Positions 36,467 to 46,502 of a DNA stretch of 64,000 nt are shown piece by piece; position 1 is the first letter of the stretch; every line of letters starts with the position of its first letter. The notes below the pieces were generated by a model that ran no database searches, was not told the origin of the DNA, and saw nothing but the letters and a program-made list of their open reading frames with translations. The stretch spans positions 5,438,283 through 5,502,282 of the forward strand of contig SJPJ01000001.1 of assembly GCA_007859835.1 (NCBI GenBank), given 5' to 3'. The translations under genes were made by a program, and so were the position numbers. This DNA comes from Novipirellula herctigrandis. Its GTDB lineage: Bacteria > Planctomycetota > Planctomycetia > Pirellulales > Pirellulaceae.

Positions 36467-38176
36467 ATGCAAAACGCTTTCGAAAACGCAAAACATCGTC
36501 CAGCTTACCTAGGGCTTTGCTTAGCAGTCTTTGCTCATGCAATTATTTGCTGCTCTACAGCGTTGGCGAAGACCGGTAGTTGGGGTGACCAAGGCGATGG
36601 GACCTACAACAACCCGATCCTCAATGCCGACTATCCGGATGTAGATGTCGAGCAGGTCGGGGACACGTACTACATGATCTCGTCGAAACAGCACATGTGT
36701 CCAGGAATGGTAATCCTCGAGTCAAAGGACATGGTGAACTGGACAACGATTGGTCATGTTTGGGACAAGCTTTCCTGGGCACCCGAGTACAGCTGGGACG
36801 CGATGCAGGGATACCCTTTTGGTGTATGGGCTGGCGATTTCACCTATCAAGATGGCAAATGGTACTGCTACCAGATCGATTTTCGGCACGGGTTGTTTAT
36901 GAGTACGGCGACGGATCTGCGTGGACCATGGACCCAACCGTACAAAATGCTGCCAACCGAATCGGTGTTTGACGATCCCGCTGTTTTCTGGGATCAGGAA
37001 AGTAAAGTGGCTTACTTGATCTGCAACGCAGGAAGAAAGCGAGCGTCGCTTAAGAATAAATCTCTCGGTAACGAAAATTATCTTTTCAAAATGAGTTGGG
37101 ACGGTCGCGAGATTCTTGATGAGGGTACTCTGGTCTACACCGGTCCGGGCGCGGAGGCTGCTAAGATCTATAAGATTGACAACACTTGGTACCTATTCTT
37201 TGCTGAGTGGAGAGGCGAGGGCGACAAAAGAGATCGAAAACAGATTGTACTACGGTCAAAAACGGACAGCATCTACGGGCCTTATGATCGAAAGGTCGTG
37301 TTTGAACGCGGTAACGGTATTGAGCGAAGTTGCAGCCAGGGTGGATTGATGCAAGCCCCCAATGGATCGTGGTGGTACACGCACCAATTGATCCAAAACA
37401 TTCCTGCGCCGTTTCAAGGTCGCCCACAGTGTCTTGAACCGGTTGAGTGGGTTGATGGTTGGCCGATGATTGGTGAGGACATTGATAATGACGGCATCGG
37501 TGAACCCGTTTTATCGTACAAGAAACCAATCGACGGGTTTCCTGTCAACGCACCGCCTAGCGATGATGAGTTCGATTTAGACAAGCTTGGTTTGCAGTGG
37601 GAATGGAACCACAATCCGCGTGATTCTCATTGGTCTCTGACCGAGCGACCGGGGTTTTTGAGAATCAATGCCAGTGTCCCCATCCCACCCGCTGCGAATT
37701 ACAAAATGCACCGTCAGGTATTTTGGCGTGCCTGCAATACGGTTAGCCAACGGATAATGGGGACGACAACCGGAACCGCGACCGCCAAACTTGACTTATC
37801 TGGATTGAAGCCGGGACAAAAGGCAGGGTTCGTTCGGTTTGGCGCTGCCTTTCACTTGATAGGAGTTCATGCCAACGATGACGGCACGCGAAAATTGTTC
37901 TTGATGGATCACGATGGTAAAGAGACCCAAAGCGATACGCTCAAGGGCAATGACTTGTTTATCCGAACGTCCAATGAGGGTGATCGAGCGAGTTTTGAAT
38001 TTAGCGTCAATGGTAAGACTTTCAAACGCTTCGGCCCAGAGTTCACTGTGAAATTCGGAAATTGGACCGGTGACCGACTAGGATTTTTCTGTTGGAACGA
38101 ATCATTGGAAGATGGTTATTTGGATATCGACTACTTTCACTACGATTATGATGGGCCAAAAGCCGTCAAGGAATGA
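36467..38176 (+). CDS. Secreted glycoside hydrolase family 43 protein with C-terminal beta-sandwich
   Basis: GH43 enzymes are five-bladed beta-propellers acting on xylosides and arabinosides. The 569-residue product starts at 36467 behind AAGGGA. A signal peptide follows (LGLCLAVFAHAIICCSTALA). The three acidic catalytic positions are visible: base Asp in NPILNADYPDVDVEQ, pKa-modulating Asp in SVFDDPAVFWDQ, and acid Glu in YTGPGAEAAKIYKI. The C-terminal 190 residues (from DDEFDLDKLGLQWEWNHNP) form the beta-sandwich usually found after GH43 xylosidases. Its exact specificity (beta-xylosidase or alpha-L-arabinofuranosidase) is open. The gene lies among GH5, GH2 and fucosidase genes. Its end abuts a broken ABC ATPase fragment. 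Confidence 0.9.
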   Translation: MQNAFENAKHRPAYLGLCLAVFAHAIICCSTALAKTGSWGDQGDGTYNNPILNADYPDVDVEQVGDTYYMISSKQHMCPGMVILESKDMVNWTTIGHVWDKLSWAPEYSWDAMQGYPFGVWAGDFTYQDGKWYCYQIDFRHGLFMSTATDLRGPWTQPYKMLPTESVFDDPAVFWDQESKVAYLICNAGRKRASLKNKSLGNENYLFKMSWDGREILDEGTLVYTGPGAEAAKIYKIDNTWYLFFAEWRGEGDKRDRKQIVLRSKTDSIYGPYDRKVVFERGNGIERSCSQGGLMQAPNGSWWYTHQLIQNIPAPFQGRPQCLEPVEWVDGWPMIGEDIDNDGIGEPVLSYKKPIDGFPVNAPPSDDEFDLDKLGLQWEWNHNPRDSHWSLTERPGFLRINASVPIPPAANYKMHRQVFWRACNTVSQRIMGTTTGTATAKLDLSGLKPGQKAGFVRFGAAFHLIGVHANDDGTRKLFLMDHDGKETQSDTLKGNDLFIRTSNEGDRASFEFSVNGKTFKRFGPEFTVKFGNWTGDRLGFFCWNESLEDGYLDIDYFHYDYDGPKAVKE

Positions 38177-38319
38177 CGAGTGTCGACTTGCCACAACCGC
38201 TCGGTCCGCTGATTGCCACAAGCTCGCCATAGCCAATTGCCTAATCGACCTGATCAAGTGCAAGCACATTGTCGTCCGATTTCAATTCATCCGAAAAGTG
38301 TTCGACAACACATTGAAAA
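38166..38319 (-). pseudogene. Decayed N-terminal fragment of an ABC transporter ATPase
   Basis: Read on the reverse strand, this stretch gives VLALDQVD, a TAG stop, then AIGYGELVAISGPSGCGKST, an unmistakable ABC Walker A with its usual preceding strand (LolD/MacB-like). The TAG (complement of 38241-38243) replaces what should be a hydrophobic codon such as TTG. Coding similarity ends right after the Walker A, and the fragment then runs into the GH43 stop region and halts. No start or rest of the ATPase is present. It is a relic, probably left by a rearrangement downstream of the GH43 gene. Confidence 0.75.
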
Positions 38320-38553
38320 TCTATCGATGACCGTCACTGTATCCGGCTCGCTTCACGCTCGTCAGTGACTCGGTGCCGCTTGAGTTTGGATCGCCTGTTC
38401 GGTTTTCCGGCGTGCCAGTGTGTCTAGTTTGCCAGTGTGCGTCTGCTCGATGGAGCGGTTACAATATAACAATGTTGCAATCGCCCTGAGTCTTTGATCC
38501 AAGTTAGCTTGTCCTTTTACCCCTTTGATGAATTATCGCCGTTGAGTTATCGC
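38320..38553. other. Gap before the metallophosphoesterase gene
   Basis: About 230 bases, adding to the ABC relic on its left. An upstream ATT start at 38494 would extend the next gene but the ATG at 38554 is favoured. Nothing else is recognised. Confidence 0.35.
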
Positions 38554-40581
38554 ATGACCCAGATTCGAATCGTACGCGTTTTTGTTGCACTGCTAGCTGT
38601 CGTGGGCAATGCGGTTAGCCTTTCTGCACACGAAGGCCCGCATGGGACGGACCATTCTGCTGAGCAGAGCCAGGATCATGTTCGTGAACACACCGATGGC
38701 GAAGCCAAGTTCTTTACGACTCGCGGTGCTGCGCGAGTTTTGCCGCTCGCGAAGGATCAAGATGTTTTTCATTTTATTGTTTACGGCGATCGAACTGGTG
38801 GTGTACCCGCTGGATTGGCCGTGCTGGAACAAGCCGTGAAGGATACGAATTTACTGGATCCTGATTTGGTGATGACCGTTGGCGATCTTGTACAAGGTTA
38901 CAATGACACGCCCGAGTGGATGGACCAGATGACCGAATACAAGGAAATCATGGACCGATTAAGGATGCAGTGGTTCCCGGTGCCTGGTAATCACGATGTG
39001 TACTGGAGAGGTGAGGGGGAAGCACCGCAAGGTCAACACGAAACCAACTTCGAAAAGCATTTTGGACCACTTTGGTATACGTTCCAACACAAGAATGCTG
39101 GCTTCATCGTGTTGTTTAGTGACGAAGGAGATCCCGCTTCCAACGAAAAAGGGTTCAACGAGGGTCGTTTGCAAACGATGAGTGATAAGCAGTTGGCGTT
39201 CTTGAAGCAGGCTCTAGAGAAGCACCAAGGACTCGACCATGTTTTTTTGTTCCTGCATCATCCGCGATGGATTGGTGGCGGTTACACCGGAGGGAATTGG
39301 GACGTGGTTCACGAGATGCTCCGAGAAGCCGGGAATGTCTCGGCCGTATTCGCCGGCCATATTCATCAGATGCGGTTCGACGGGCCAAAAGACGGGATTG
39401 GTTACTACACGTTGGCGACAACGGGTGCCCACCTATCGGCTGATATGCCGGGTGCTGGTTACTTGCATCATTTGAATGTGGTGACCGTGCGTCCTGATAC
39501 GGTTACTGTCGCGGCACTGCCGATTGGTGCCGTTATCGATCCAACTGAATTCACACAGGAATTTTTGGCGGAAATGAAGCAAGCCCGAAAAATTCGTCCG
39601 CAGCAAAGACTTAACGAATTGCTTTTAAACATCGATGGGTCCGCATCAGGACGGGTTGCGTTCTCACTCAAAAATATCTCTTCCCGAGATGTCGACGTGA
39701 CCGTGTCGCTTGATCCTTCGGCTCGCGATTGGATGACGTCGCTTGACCATGACCATTTCAATCTTGCTGCGGGTGAAAAACACGAAATCGAGATCGAGCT
39801 TAAACGAAGTGCCGACTCGTCAGCCAATTTGACGGTGCCACGATTGCGATTGAATATGGAGTATCTCGGCGAATCGGCACGAATCAGCTTGCCGCCAGTG
39901 ACGACGCCGATTTCACTGAAGTTAGCTGCCGTACCGGCGGACTATTTTGATAAGACTGAAAATCGTTGTTTACACGTTGTCGATCAACAGTCGGTGCTAC
40001 GGATTGATTCATCAGAACTACGTTTGCCCGATGGCCCCTTCACCTTAGAAGCGTGGGTGAACCCGGATCAAACAGCCGGACATCGTGGTTTGATTGCGAA
40101 AACAGAAAACAGCGAATTTGCATTCTTCATGGATGAGGGCGTTCCGGTATTTGATGTTCATCTGGATGGGGAATACGTAGTTGCAAAGGCAAAAGAAAAG
40201 CTGAAGCCGAACCGATGGTCCCATTTGGCAGGTGTTTTTGATGGCAAACAAGTTGCGATTTATGTCGACGGAGTGCTCGTTGGTTCGACCCTCGGGTCGG
40301 GAAGCCGCACAAAGAACAAGTTGCCGCTGTTTGTCGGTGCCGACCCCGACAGTTCCGGCGGACCGAGCCGACCGTTTATTGGAAAGATCGACGAAGTTAG
40401 GATCTCGAAGAAAGCAATTTACCGAGAGAACTTTGGCCCGAACCGTCGCTTTGTACCTGACGACGACACAGTCATGCTATTGCATTTGGATCGCAGAATT
40501 GGACCGTTTGTGCTTGACCACAGTAAATCGGCAGTTCGAGGGACACTCGGATCGAAGGCCGGCTTGGTGGCGACACCGTAG
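38554..40581 (+). CDS. Secreted calcineurin-like metallophosphoesterase with a LamG domain
   Basis: The ATG at 38554 begins a signal peptide (VRVFVALLAVVGNAVSLSA). The 675-residue product has a metallophosphoesterase domain (about 50-310) with VGDLVQG, PVPGNHDVYW, LFLHHPRW and FAGHIHQM. The first motif, normally D-x-H, reads YGDRTGG, so Arg stands in the usual His position; this variant is seen in some secreted members. A beta-sandwich spacer follows, then a C-terminal LamG/concanavalin domain (about 480-640; FTLEAWVNPDQTAGHRGLIA), which usually binds polysaccharide. The protein probably removes phosphate from an extracellular substrate. It stands between the GH43 and GH29 genes, on the same strand. 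Confidence 0.88.
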   Translation: MTQIRIVRVFVALLAVVGNAVSLSAHEGPHGTDHSAEQSQDHVREHTDGEAKFFTTRGAARVLPLAKDQDVFHFIVYGDRTGGVPAGLAVLEQAVKDTNLLDPDLVMTVGDLVQGYNDTPEWMDQMTEYKEIMDRLRMQWFPVPGNHDVYWRGEGEAPQGQHETNFEKHFGPLWYTFQHKNAGFIVLFSDEGDPASNEKGFNEGRLQTMSDKQLAFLKQALEKHQGLDHVFLFLHHPRWIGGGYTGGNWDVVHEMLREAGNVSAVFAGHIHQMRFDGPKDGIGYYTLATTGAHLSADMPGAGYLHHLNVVTVRPDTVTVAALPIGAVIDPTEFTQEFLAEMKQARKIRPQQRLNELLLNIDGSASGRVAFSLKNISSRDVDVTVSLDPSARDWMTSLDHDHFNLAAGEKHEIEIELKRSADSSANLTVPRLRLNMEYLGESARISLPPVTTPISLKLAAVPADYFDKTENRCLHVVDQQSVLRIDSSELRLPDGPFTLEAWVNPDQTAGHRGLIAKTENSEFAFFMDEGVPVFDVHLDGEYVVAKAKEKLKPNRWSHLAGVFDGKQVAIYVDGVLVGSTLGSGSRTKNKLPLFVGADPDSSGGPSRPFIGKIDEVRISKKAIYRENFGPNRRFVPDDDTVMLLHLDRRIGPFVLDHSKSAVRGTLGSKAGLVATP

Positions 40582-40650
40582 TCGGATAGCCAAGGACCTA
40601 TCGGGTTCGCTCACTTCAATTCGAAACTTGTTTTGTTTGGATTGCATAGA

Positions 40651-40670
40651 CAAAGGTGGCAGGTACAAAA
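40651..40670 (+). repeat. REP-like half-site before the RAYT relic
   Basis: CAAAGGTGGCAGGTACAAAA precedes the transposase fragment by about 60 bases. GGTGNCNGGTAC-type words are typical of repetitive extragenic palindromes next to RAYT genes. Only one half is clear, so the element is degenerate. Confidence 0.4.
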
Positions 40671-40728
40671 AATCCAGTCTACGCAATGTTGTTCGGTAAG
40701 ATGGGCTTCCTTCGAAGCGAGTGTTTCC

Positions 40729-41004
40729 ATGGGCCGGGCCAAGCGAGCAGACGAAGCTAACGGCATTTGCCACTTGATTAAGCGTGCGAATCGCCCTGCG
40801 ATAATCTCTGAGAAAGACGCAGACTACGAAGCTTCGGAGCGAATCCTCACTGCCAAGGCATTGCGGTCGCTGGGTCAGCGCGACCTGGAACAATATGCAA
40901 TGATCAGCATGAATTTGGGGCCTGACGTGAGTCGCCGGTTGTGTGTTGCTAATGAATGCCTGTTTCAATGGCAACAAGGATTTCCCTTCGCTGCCATGCA
41001 CTGA
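40729..41004 (+). pseudogene. Truncated REP-associated (RAYT/Y1) transposase remnant
   Basis: The first 40 codons, MGRAKRADEANGIC, HLIKRANRPAIISEKDADY and EASERIL, match the conserved start of REP-associated tyrosine transposases (IS200-like Y1 family, Transposase_17). After ERIL the reading diverges: the expected PNHWH motif with the metal-binding His pair and the catalytic Tyr are missing, and the frame ends at 41004. It is therefore dead. A REP-like half-site lies upstream. Located in the gap between the metallophosphoesterase and GH29 genes. No terminal repeats could be drawn. Confidence 0.65.
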
Positions 41005-41072
41005 CCAGTCCCATGGTAAGATGGTCGAAGCGTCGAAAATATGTCTGGCCTTCCCACCCTTAAAACCTTGCC

Positions 41073-42530
41073 ATGCGTCGCCACATTTCCTGCCCTCTGA
41101 TCCTGTTGTTTTGTCTTGCCACTTGTATGAACGCAGCGGAGCCGCCCGCGCCTGTGCTGCCGGTTCCCAGTGAACGTCAACTGCGTTGGCACGAAATGGA
41201 ATACTACGGATTCATCCATTTCACTACCAATACGTTTACCGGTTTGGAGTGGGGATATGGCGACGAGAGTCCAGCGATATTCAATCCTACCGATTGTGAC
41301 CCAAACCAATGGGCGAGCGTGGCGAAGCAGGTTGGTATGAGAGGATTGATCATTACGGCAAAGCATCACGATGGTTTCTGTTTGTGGCCCAGTCAATATA
41401 GCGAGCACACCATCAAACACTCGCCTTTCAAAAATGGGACTGCGGATATGGTTGGCGAATTGGCCGAAGCTTGTCGCAAACATGAATTGCAAATGGGGGT
41501 TTATCTTTCGCCGTGGGATCGCAACCATGCGAAGTATGGTTCACCGGAGTACATCGAATACTACCGAAACCAACTGACGGAATTGACGACCAACTATGGA
41601 CCGCTTTTTGAAGTTTGGTTCGATGGTGCAAACGGTGGCGACGGGTTCTATGGCGGTGCAAAGGAAACTCGGCGTATCGATGCCGATACGTACTACGATT
41701 GGGACAACACTTGGTCGATCGTTCGAAGGCATCAACCGATGGCGGTGATGTTTAGCGATGGTGGCCCCGACATTCGGTGGGTGGGAAACGAATCGGGTAA
41801 GGGCAGTGAGACGAATTGGGCAATGATTCGCCGAACTGAATTTGCCCCCGGTCGTGGTGATCGAGAAGCACTAGGTAGTGGACAATTAGACGGCACGCAT
41901 TGGGTTCCTGCGGAAGTCGACGTGTCGATCCGACCGGGATGGTTTTATCATGCCGAACAAGACGAACAAGTTAAATCGCTACAGCAACTGATCGATATTT
42001 ACTACAGTAGCATCGGCAACGGTGCCAATTTGTTGTTGAATGTGCCGCCGGACCGCCGTGGTCGATTTCACGAAGCCGATGTAGCTCGGTTGATTGAATT
42101 TGGTCGCGTAATTGAAAAAACATTCGACGACGATTTGGCGAAAAGTAAACCTGCGTCGGCAAGCAATGTTCGCGGAAAAGACGATCAGTTCACCGCGGCA
42201 AACGTGACCGATGGTGACCGTCGTTCGTACTGGGCAACCGACGACGGTGTGATGACGGGTGAATTGGTTGTCGATCTACAGCAGCCCACTTGCTTTGACC
42301 GCATCCGTGTCCAAGAATTTATTCAGCTTGGTCAGCGCATCAAAAAGTTCGCGATTGATGCGAGGGTGGGTGATGATTGGCAACCGGTTGCGACGGGGAC
42401 TACGGTCGGACCGCGCCGCGTGATGCGAATCGATCCGGTAACCGCCAATGCGGTTCGCATTCGTATTCTTGATAGCCGAGCCTGTCCGACACTCAGTACG
42501 TTGGAACTGTATCAATCGCCGAGCATTTGA
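41073..42530 (+). CDS. Secreted glycoside hydrolase family 29 alpha-L-fucosidase with CBM32-like domain
   Basis: This 485-residue exported retaining fucosidase has a signal peptide (ISCPLILLFCLATCMNA). The catalytic domain (about 25-350) shows YGFIHFTTNTFTGLEWGYG, ITAKHHDGFCLWPS, VYLSPWDRNH and the nucleophile Asp in FEVWFDGANGG, then GNGANLLLNVPPDRRG near its end. The last 120 residues (PASASNVRGKDDQFTAANV, then DGDRRSYWATDDG) form an F5/8-type C (CBM32) domain that often binds galactose or fucose. The sequence fits the GH29 group acting on alpha-1,3/4-linked fucose better than the broad group, but that is an inference. A 13-base tandem repeat lies downstream. Confidence 0.93.
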   Translation: MRRHISCPLILLFCLATCMNAAEPPAPVLPVPSERQLRWHEMEYYGFIHFTTNTFTGLEWGYGDESPAIFNPTDCDPNQWASVAKQVGMRGLIITAKHHDGFCLWPSQYSEHTIKHSPFKNGTADMVGELAEACRKHELQMGVYLSPWDRNHAKYGSPEYIEYYRNQLTELTTNYGPLFEVWFDGANGGDGFYGGAKETRRIDADTYYDWDNTWSIVRRHQPMAVMFSDGGPDIRWVGNESGKGSETNWAMIRRTEFAPGRGDREALGSGQLDGTHWVPAEVDVSIRPGWFYHAEQDEQVKSLQQLIDIYYSSIGNGANLLLNVPPDRRGRFHEADVARLIEFGRVIEKTFDDDLAKSKPASASNVRGKDDQFTAANVTDGDRRSYWATDDGVMTGELVVDLQQPTCFDRIRVQEFIQLGQRIKKFAIDARVGDDWQPVATGTTVGPRRVMRIDPVTANAVRIRILDSRACPTLSTLELYQSPSI

Positions 42531-42616
42531 GTGGTTGCGAAGCCGGATGATTGCAATCGCATGTCAGGCTCTGGCGGTTAGCGAAGGCGAAGCTTGGGCA
42601 GCTTCGGTGGCGTACC

Positions 42617-42733
42617 GCCGAGCTGCACCGCCGAGCTGCGTTGCCGAGCTGCGTTGCCGAGCTGCACCGCCGAGCTGCGTTGCCGAGCTGCGTTGCCGAG
42701 CTGCGTTGCCGAGCTGCGTTGCCGAGCTGCGTT
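42617..42733. repeat. Nine copies of a 13-base tandem repeat between GH29 and metH
   Basis: Units start at 42617 and follow every 13 bases to 42733. The consensus is GCCGAGCTGCGTT, with copies 1 and 4 ending in ACC. Because 13 is not a multiple of three, all three forward frames stay open, which makes misleading Ala/Leu/Arg/Cys-rich open frames. It sits 86 bases after the GH29 stop and 20 bases beyond the metH stop. Each unit carries an AGCT core. No spacers, so not a CRISPR. Confidence 0.92.
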
Positions 42734-42753
42734 GAACATGCCGCTACAGAATC

Positions 42754-45700
42754 CTATTCGGGATCGTAAGCTAAGTTCGGACTAAGCCATTTTTCGATAT
42801 CTTTGATCGATTCGCCTTTTCGCTTGGCATACGATTTGACTTGATCCTTGGTGACGCGATCCACGGCAAAGTATCGTGACTGAGGATGGCCAAAGTACAA
42901 TCCGCTGACACTGGCGCCGGGGGTCATCGCACAGCTACTGGTTAATTCGACACCCGTGTTCTTTTCCGCGTCAAGCAATTGGAATATCATCCGCTTTTCG
43001 GTATGATCCGGACAGGCGGGGTAGCCAGCCGCCGGGCGGATGCCGCGATACTTTTCGGCGATCATTTCTTCGGCGGTTAAGCCTTCGGTTTTGCCAAAGC
43101 CCCAATCTTCTCGCGCCCGGTGGTGCATTAATTCGGCAAACGCTTCGGCCAAGCGGTCCGCCACAGCTTGAACCATTATCGCTCGGTAATCGTCATGTTC
43201 GGCTTTGTATTGGTTGGCCAATTCCTCGGCACCGATGCCAGTGGTCACGACAAATCCGCCGATGTAATCACTTCGTCCGCTATCGACTGGTGCGACATAG
43301 TCGGCAAGCGATCGGTAATCGGTTTGACCTTTGCGTTCCCATTGTTGTCGCAAGCAATAAAGCCGAGTCAATTCATGCGAGTGAGATTCGTCGGTGTAAA
43401 GGACGATGTCATCGTCGTCGCTGGCGGCAGGCCAAAAACCGTAGACGGCGTTGGCTGTTAAAGATTGCTTAGCAATGATTTCGTCGAGCAATTGGTTTGC
43501 ATCGTCGTAAAGTTCTTTCGCGTGGGAGCCGACGACTTTGTCTTCAAAGATTTTCGGATACTTGCCTTTCAATTCCCATGTCATGAAGAATGGTGACCAA
43601 TCGATGAAGGATCGGATCTCTTCGAGCGGAAAATCCTTCAGCACTTTGACGCCTGTGAAAGCGGGTTGATCGATTTGAACGCTAGCCCAATCGGTTGCAA
43701 AACGCTTTTCAAGCGCCTCTGAATACGGCACGAGCGTTTGCTTTCGATCCCGATAGCTGGCGGCCAATTGGCTTTGCAGTTTCTGGTTGTCCGCAAGAAA
43801 TGCTTTTTTGTTTTCCTTGTTAAGCAACTTCTCGACGACGCCCACACTGCGACTAGCATCGAGCACATGCACGACACCTCCCGCGTAAGAGGGCGCAATC
43901 TTCACTGCGGTGTGTTTTGCACTCGTCGTTGCACCACCAACCAACAGCGGTATGTCCAACTTTTTACGTTTCATCTCACGGGCGACGTGGACCATTTCGT
44001 CCAAACTTGGTGTGATCAATCCACTGAGTCCGATGATATCCACGTCATTTTTGTCGGCCTCTTCAAGAATCGTGTCGCTCGAAACCATCACTCCGAGGTC
44101 GATGACTTCGTAGTTATTACACTGCAACACGACACCGACAATGTTTTTGCCGATGTCATGAACATCGCCTTTGACCGTTGCGATCAAGAATTTGCCGCGT
44201 GCGTTATCGTTTTGCGTCCCCGCGGCGATCTTTTCCTCTTCCATGAACGGTTCAAGATAGGCGACGGCTTTTTTCATCACACGCGCCGACTTGACCACTT
44301 GCGGTAGAAACATCTTTCCAGCGCCGAAGAGGTCGCCGACGACGCTCATTCCGTCCATTAGCGGACCCTCGATCACTTGCAGGCAGCGATCGAAATGTTG
44401 ACGAGCTTCTTCGGTATCCTCGACGATGTATTTGTCGATCCCTTTGATCAAAGCGTGCTTCATTCGCTCGGTCACCGGATCGTCTCGCCAAGCTAAATCT
44501 TCGCCGGACTTTTTTTTGCCTTTGCTCTTCACCGTTTCGGCAAACTCAAGCAGTCGGTCGGTCGCGTCGCTGCGATGATTGAGCAGAACATCTTCGACAC
44601 GTTCGAGCAAATCTTTTGGGATTTCTTCGTAAACTTCGAGTTGACCTGCGTTGACGATGCCCATGTCCAAGCCCGCTCGGACGGCATGGTATAAAAATGC
44701 ACTGTGCATCGCTTCGCGAACCGGATCGTTTCCGCGGAAACTAAAGCTAATGTTGCTTACACCGCCGCTGGTCTTTGCTCCGGGGCAAACCTTTTTGATG
44801 CGTCGGACGGCGTTGATAAAGTCGACGGCGTAGTTGTCATGTTCTTCAATTCCGGTCGCAACCGTTAGGATGTTGGGGTCAAAGATGATGTCTTCGGGTG
44901 GGAAGCCGATTTCATTGACAAGCAAGTCGTAGGCTCGCTTACAAATGCGCACCTTGCTTTGTTCGTCCGCCGCCTGACCGTGTTCGTCGAACGCCATCAC
45001 GACGGCCGCAGCACCGTATTGACGAACCAAACGAGCGCGACGGAGAAATTCTTGTTCGCCATCTTTTAGCGAGATGGAATTGACGATCGCTTTGCCTTGG
45101 ACGTTTTGAAGGCCCGCTTCAAGTACTTCCCATTTGCTGCTATCGATCATCACAGGAACGGCTGCGACAACATCGTCACCGGAGATTAATCGCAAGAATC
45201 GCGTCATCGCTTCGACGCCATCCAAGAGCGCGTCGTCAAAGTTAATGTCGATCACCATCGCGCCGTTGAGCACTTGCTCGCGTGCAATTTCGACCGCCTC
45301 ATCGTATTGTTCGTCACGAATCAATCGAGCAAACTTTCGGCTGCCCGCAACATTGGTGCGTTCGCCGATCATGGTGAACGGAATCTCGGGACGCATGACC
45401 ATCGGCAATTGGCCCGATAGCCGAGTGTAGATTGGGCCGGTCGACTCTTGTTTGGGTGTCTTACCTTTGACACGTTCCGCGATCGCGCGGATGTGGTCAG
45501 GTGTCGTTCCACAGCAACCGCCGAGGATGTTGACCCAGCCATTGTCGGCGTACTCGCCAACAATTTCGGCCATCGCTTTGGGGCCGAGATCAAATTGGCC
45601 CATGTCATTCGGAAGTCCCGCGTTGGGGTGACAGCTGATTGGAATCCCGGTCGCTTGAGACATCTCTTCAATGTGTCCCCGCATCACATCGGGTCCGAGC

Positions 45701-46455
45701 GCACAATTCATTCCAATCGACAACAGCGGGAAATGGGCCAACGAGGCAACAAAGGCTTCAACACTTTGTCCGCTGACGAAAGTCCGGCCGCCTTTGTCAA
45801 ACGTCCCGCTCACCATCACGGGAACGCGACGTCCTCCGGAGGCATAGAATTCTTCGATCGCAAATAGGCATGCCTTCAAATTGAGAGTGTCGATCGCGGT
45901 TTCGGGAATCAATATGTCGACGCCTGCTGCAACGAGCGACTCGATTTGAGCGCGATAGCTATCCTTCATCTCGTTGAACGTCGTATCGCGGTGCGCGGGG
46001 TCTTCGACGTTGGTGCTGATCGCAGTCTGCTTGGTCGTTGGGCCGATCGATCCGGCGACAAATCGCGGTTTGTCAGGTGTTCTTTTGTTCCATATGTCCG
46101 TCGCCTCTCGAGCACAGGCGACGGCCGCGTGGTTGATTTCGTCCACCAACTCGAGCGGAAGATCAAATTCGACCATCCCAACGGGGGAGGCGCCAAACGA
46201 GTTTGTTTCAATGATATCGCTACCGGCTTCCAAATAGGCGCCATGAATTGCCGTAATTTCCGCCGGATGGGTTAGACAGAGAATGTCAGAGAAATTTTTC
46301 AAATCCTTATGGTGACTGGCAAAACGTTCACCTCGAACGGCTGCTTCATCAAACTTCAGCCGCTGGATCATGGTCCCCATGGCACCATCGAGCAGCAGGA
46401 TTCGTTCGCGAATGAGTTCAGCGAGGAGCGTATCAGTGGAGGTAGTTTGAAGCAT
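42754..46455 (-). CDS. metH: Cobalamin-dependent methionine synthase
   Basis: MetH transfers a methyl group from methyltetrahydrofolate to homocysteine through methylcobalamin. At 1233 residues it has the complete four-module layout: homocysteine-binding (1-330; zinc Cys in GMNCALGP and [10 protein letters not shown]), pterin-binding (about 350-620; [12 protein letters not shown]), cobalamin-binding (about 650-900) with [11 protein letters not shown] supplying the cobalt-ligand His, and the AdoMet activation domain with [12 protein letters not shown]. Length and order are normal. A 3' tandem repeat lies just outside. Upstream there is a GGGCGG/CCGCCC hairpin in the leader but no recognisable cobalamin or SAM riboswitch. 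It stands alone, divergent from the single-pass membrane protein gene. Confidence 0.97.
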   Translation of the reverse strand: MLQTTSTDTLLAELIRERILLLDGAMGTMIQRLKFDEAAVRGERFASHHKDLKNFSDILCLTHPAEITAIHGAYLEAGSDIIETNSFGASPVGMVEFDLPLELVDEINHAAVACAREATDIWNKRTPDKPRFVAGSIGPTTKQTAISTNVEDPAHRDTTFNEMKDSYRAQIESLVAAGVDILIPETAIDTLNLKACLFAIEEFYASGGRRVPVMVSGTFDKGGRTFVSGQSVEAFVASLAHFPLLSIGMNCALGPDVMRGHIEEMSQATGIPISCHPNAGLPNDMGQFDLGPKAMAEIVGEYADNGWVNILGGCCGTTPDHIRAIAERVKGKTPKQESTGPIYTRLSGQLPMVMRPEIPFTMIGERTNVAGSRKFARLIRDEQYDEAVEIAREQVLNGAMVIDINFDDALLDGVEAMTRFLRLISGDDVVAAVPVMIDSSKWEVLEAGLQNVQGKAIVNSISLKDGEQEFLRRARLVRQYGAAAVVMAFDEHGQAADEQSKVRICKRAYDLLVNEIGFPPEDIIFDPNILTVATGIEEHDNYAVDFINAVRRIKKVCPGAKTSGGVSNISFSFRGNDPVREAMHSAFLYHAVRAGLDMGIVNAGQLEVYEEIPKDLLERVEDVLLNHRSDATDRLLEFAETVKSKGKKKSGEDLAWRDDPVTERMKHALIKGIDKYIVEDTEEARQHFDRCLQVIEGPLMDGMSVVGDLFGAGKMFLPQVVKSARVMKKAVAYLEPFMEEEKIAAGTQNDNARGKFLIATVKGDVHDIGKNIVGVVLQCNNYEVIDLGVMVSSDTILEEADKNDVDIIGLSGLITPSLDEMVHVAREMKRKKLDIPLLVGGATTSAKHTAVKIAPSYAGGVVHVLDASRSVGVVEKLLNKENKKAFLADNQKLQSQLAASYRDRKQTLVPYSEALEKRFATDWASVQIDQPAFTGVKVLKDFPLEEIRSFIDWSPFFMTWELKGKYPKIFEDKVVGSHAKELYDDANQLLDEIIAKQSLTANAVYGFWPAASDDDDIVLYTDESHSHELTRLYCLRQQWERKGQTDYRSLADYVAPVDSGRSDYIGGFVVTTGIGAEELANQYKAEHDDYRAIMVQAVADRLAEAFAELMHHRAREDWGFGKTEGLTAEEMIAEKYRGIRPAAGYPACPDHTEKRMIFQLLDAEKNTGVELTSSCAMTPGASVSGLYFGHPQSRYFAVDRVTKDQVKSYAKRKGESIKDIEKWLSPNLAYDPE

Positions 46456-46485
46456 TTTGTCCGCTAAATCGTCGTTTTGTGTGGA

Positions 46486-46502
46486 GGGCGGTCACTCCGC
46501 CC
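46486..46502 (-). promoter_or_regulatory. metH: Small GC hairpin in the metH leader
   Basis: GGGCGG and CCGCCC (46486-46491 and 46497-46502) are separated by five bases, about 30 bases upstream of the metH start. It is too small to be a known methionine or cobalamin riboswitch; it could slow or regulate transcription or translation. Confidence 0.3.

Noticed and set aside
40477..41001. 174-codon reverse-strand frame
   Set aside because: It overlaps the end of the metallophosphoesterase gene and the forward RAYT relic, which has a recognisable family match.
42617..42733. Possible CRISPR array
   Set aside because: Units are adjacent with no spacers and too short for CRISPR repeats.
42554..42785. 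Three overlapping forward open frames rich in Ala, Leu, Arg and Cys
   Set aside because: They are the product of the 13-base repeat, which stays open in all frames; no ribosome-binding site or family.
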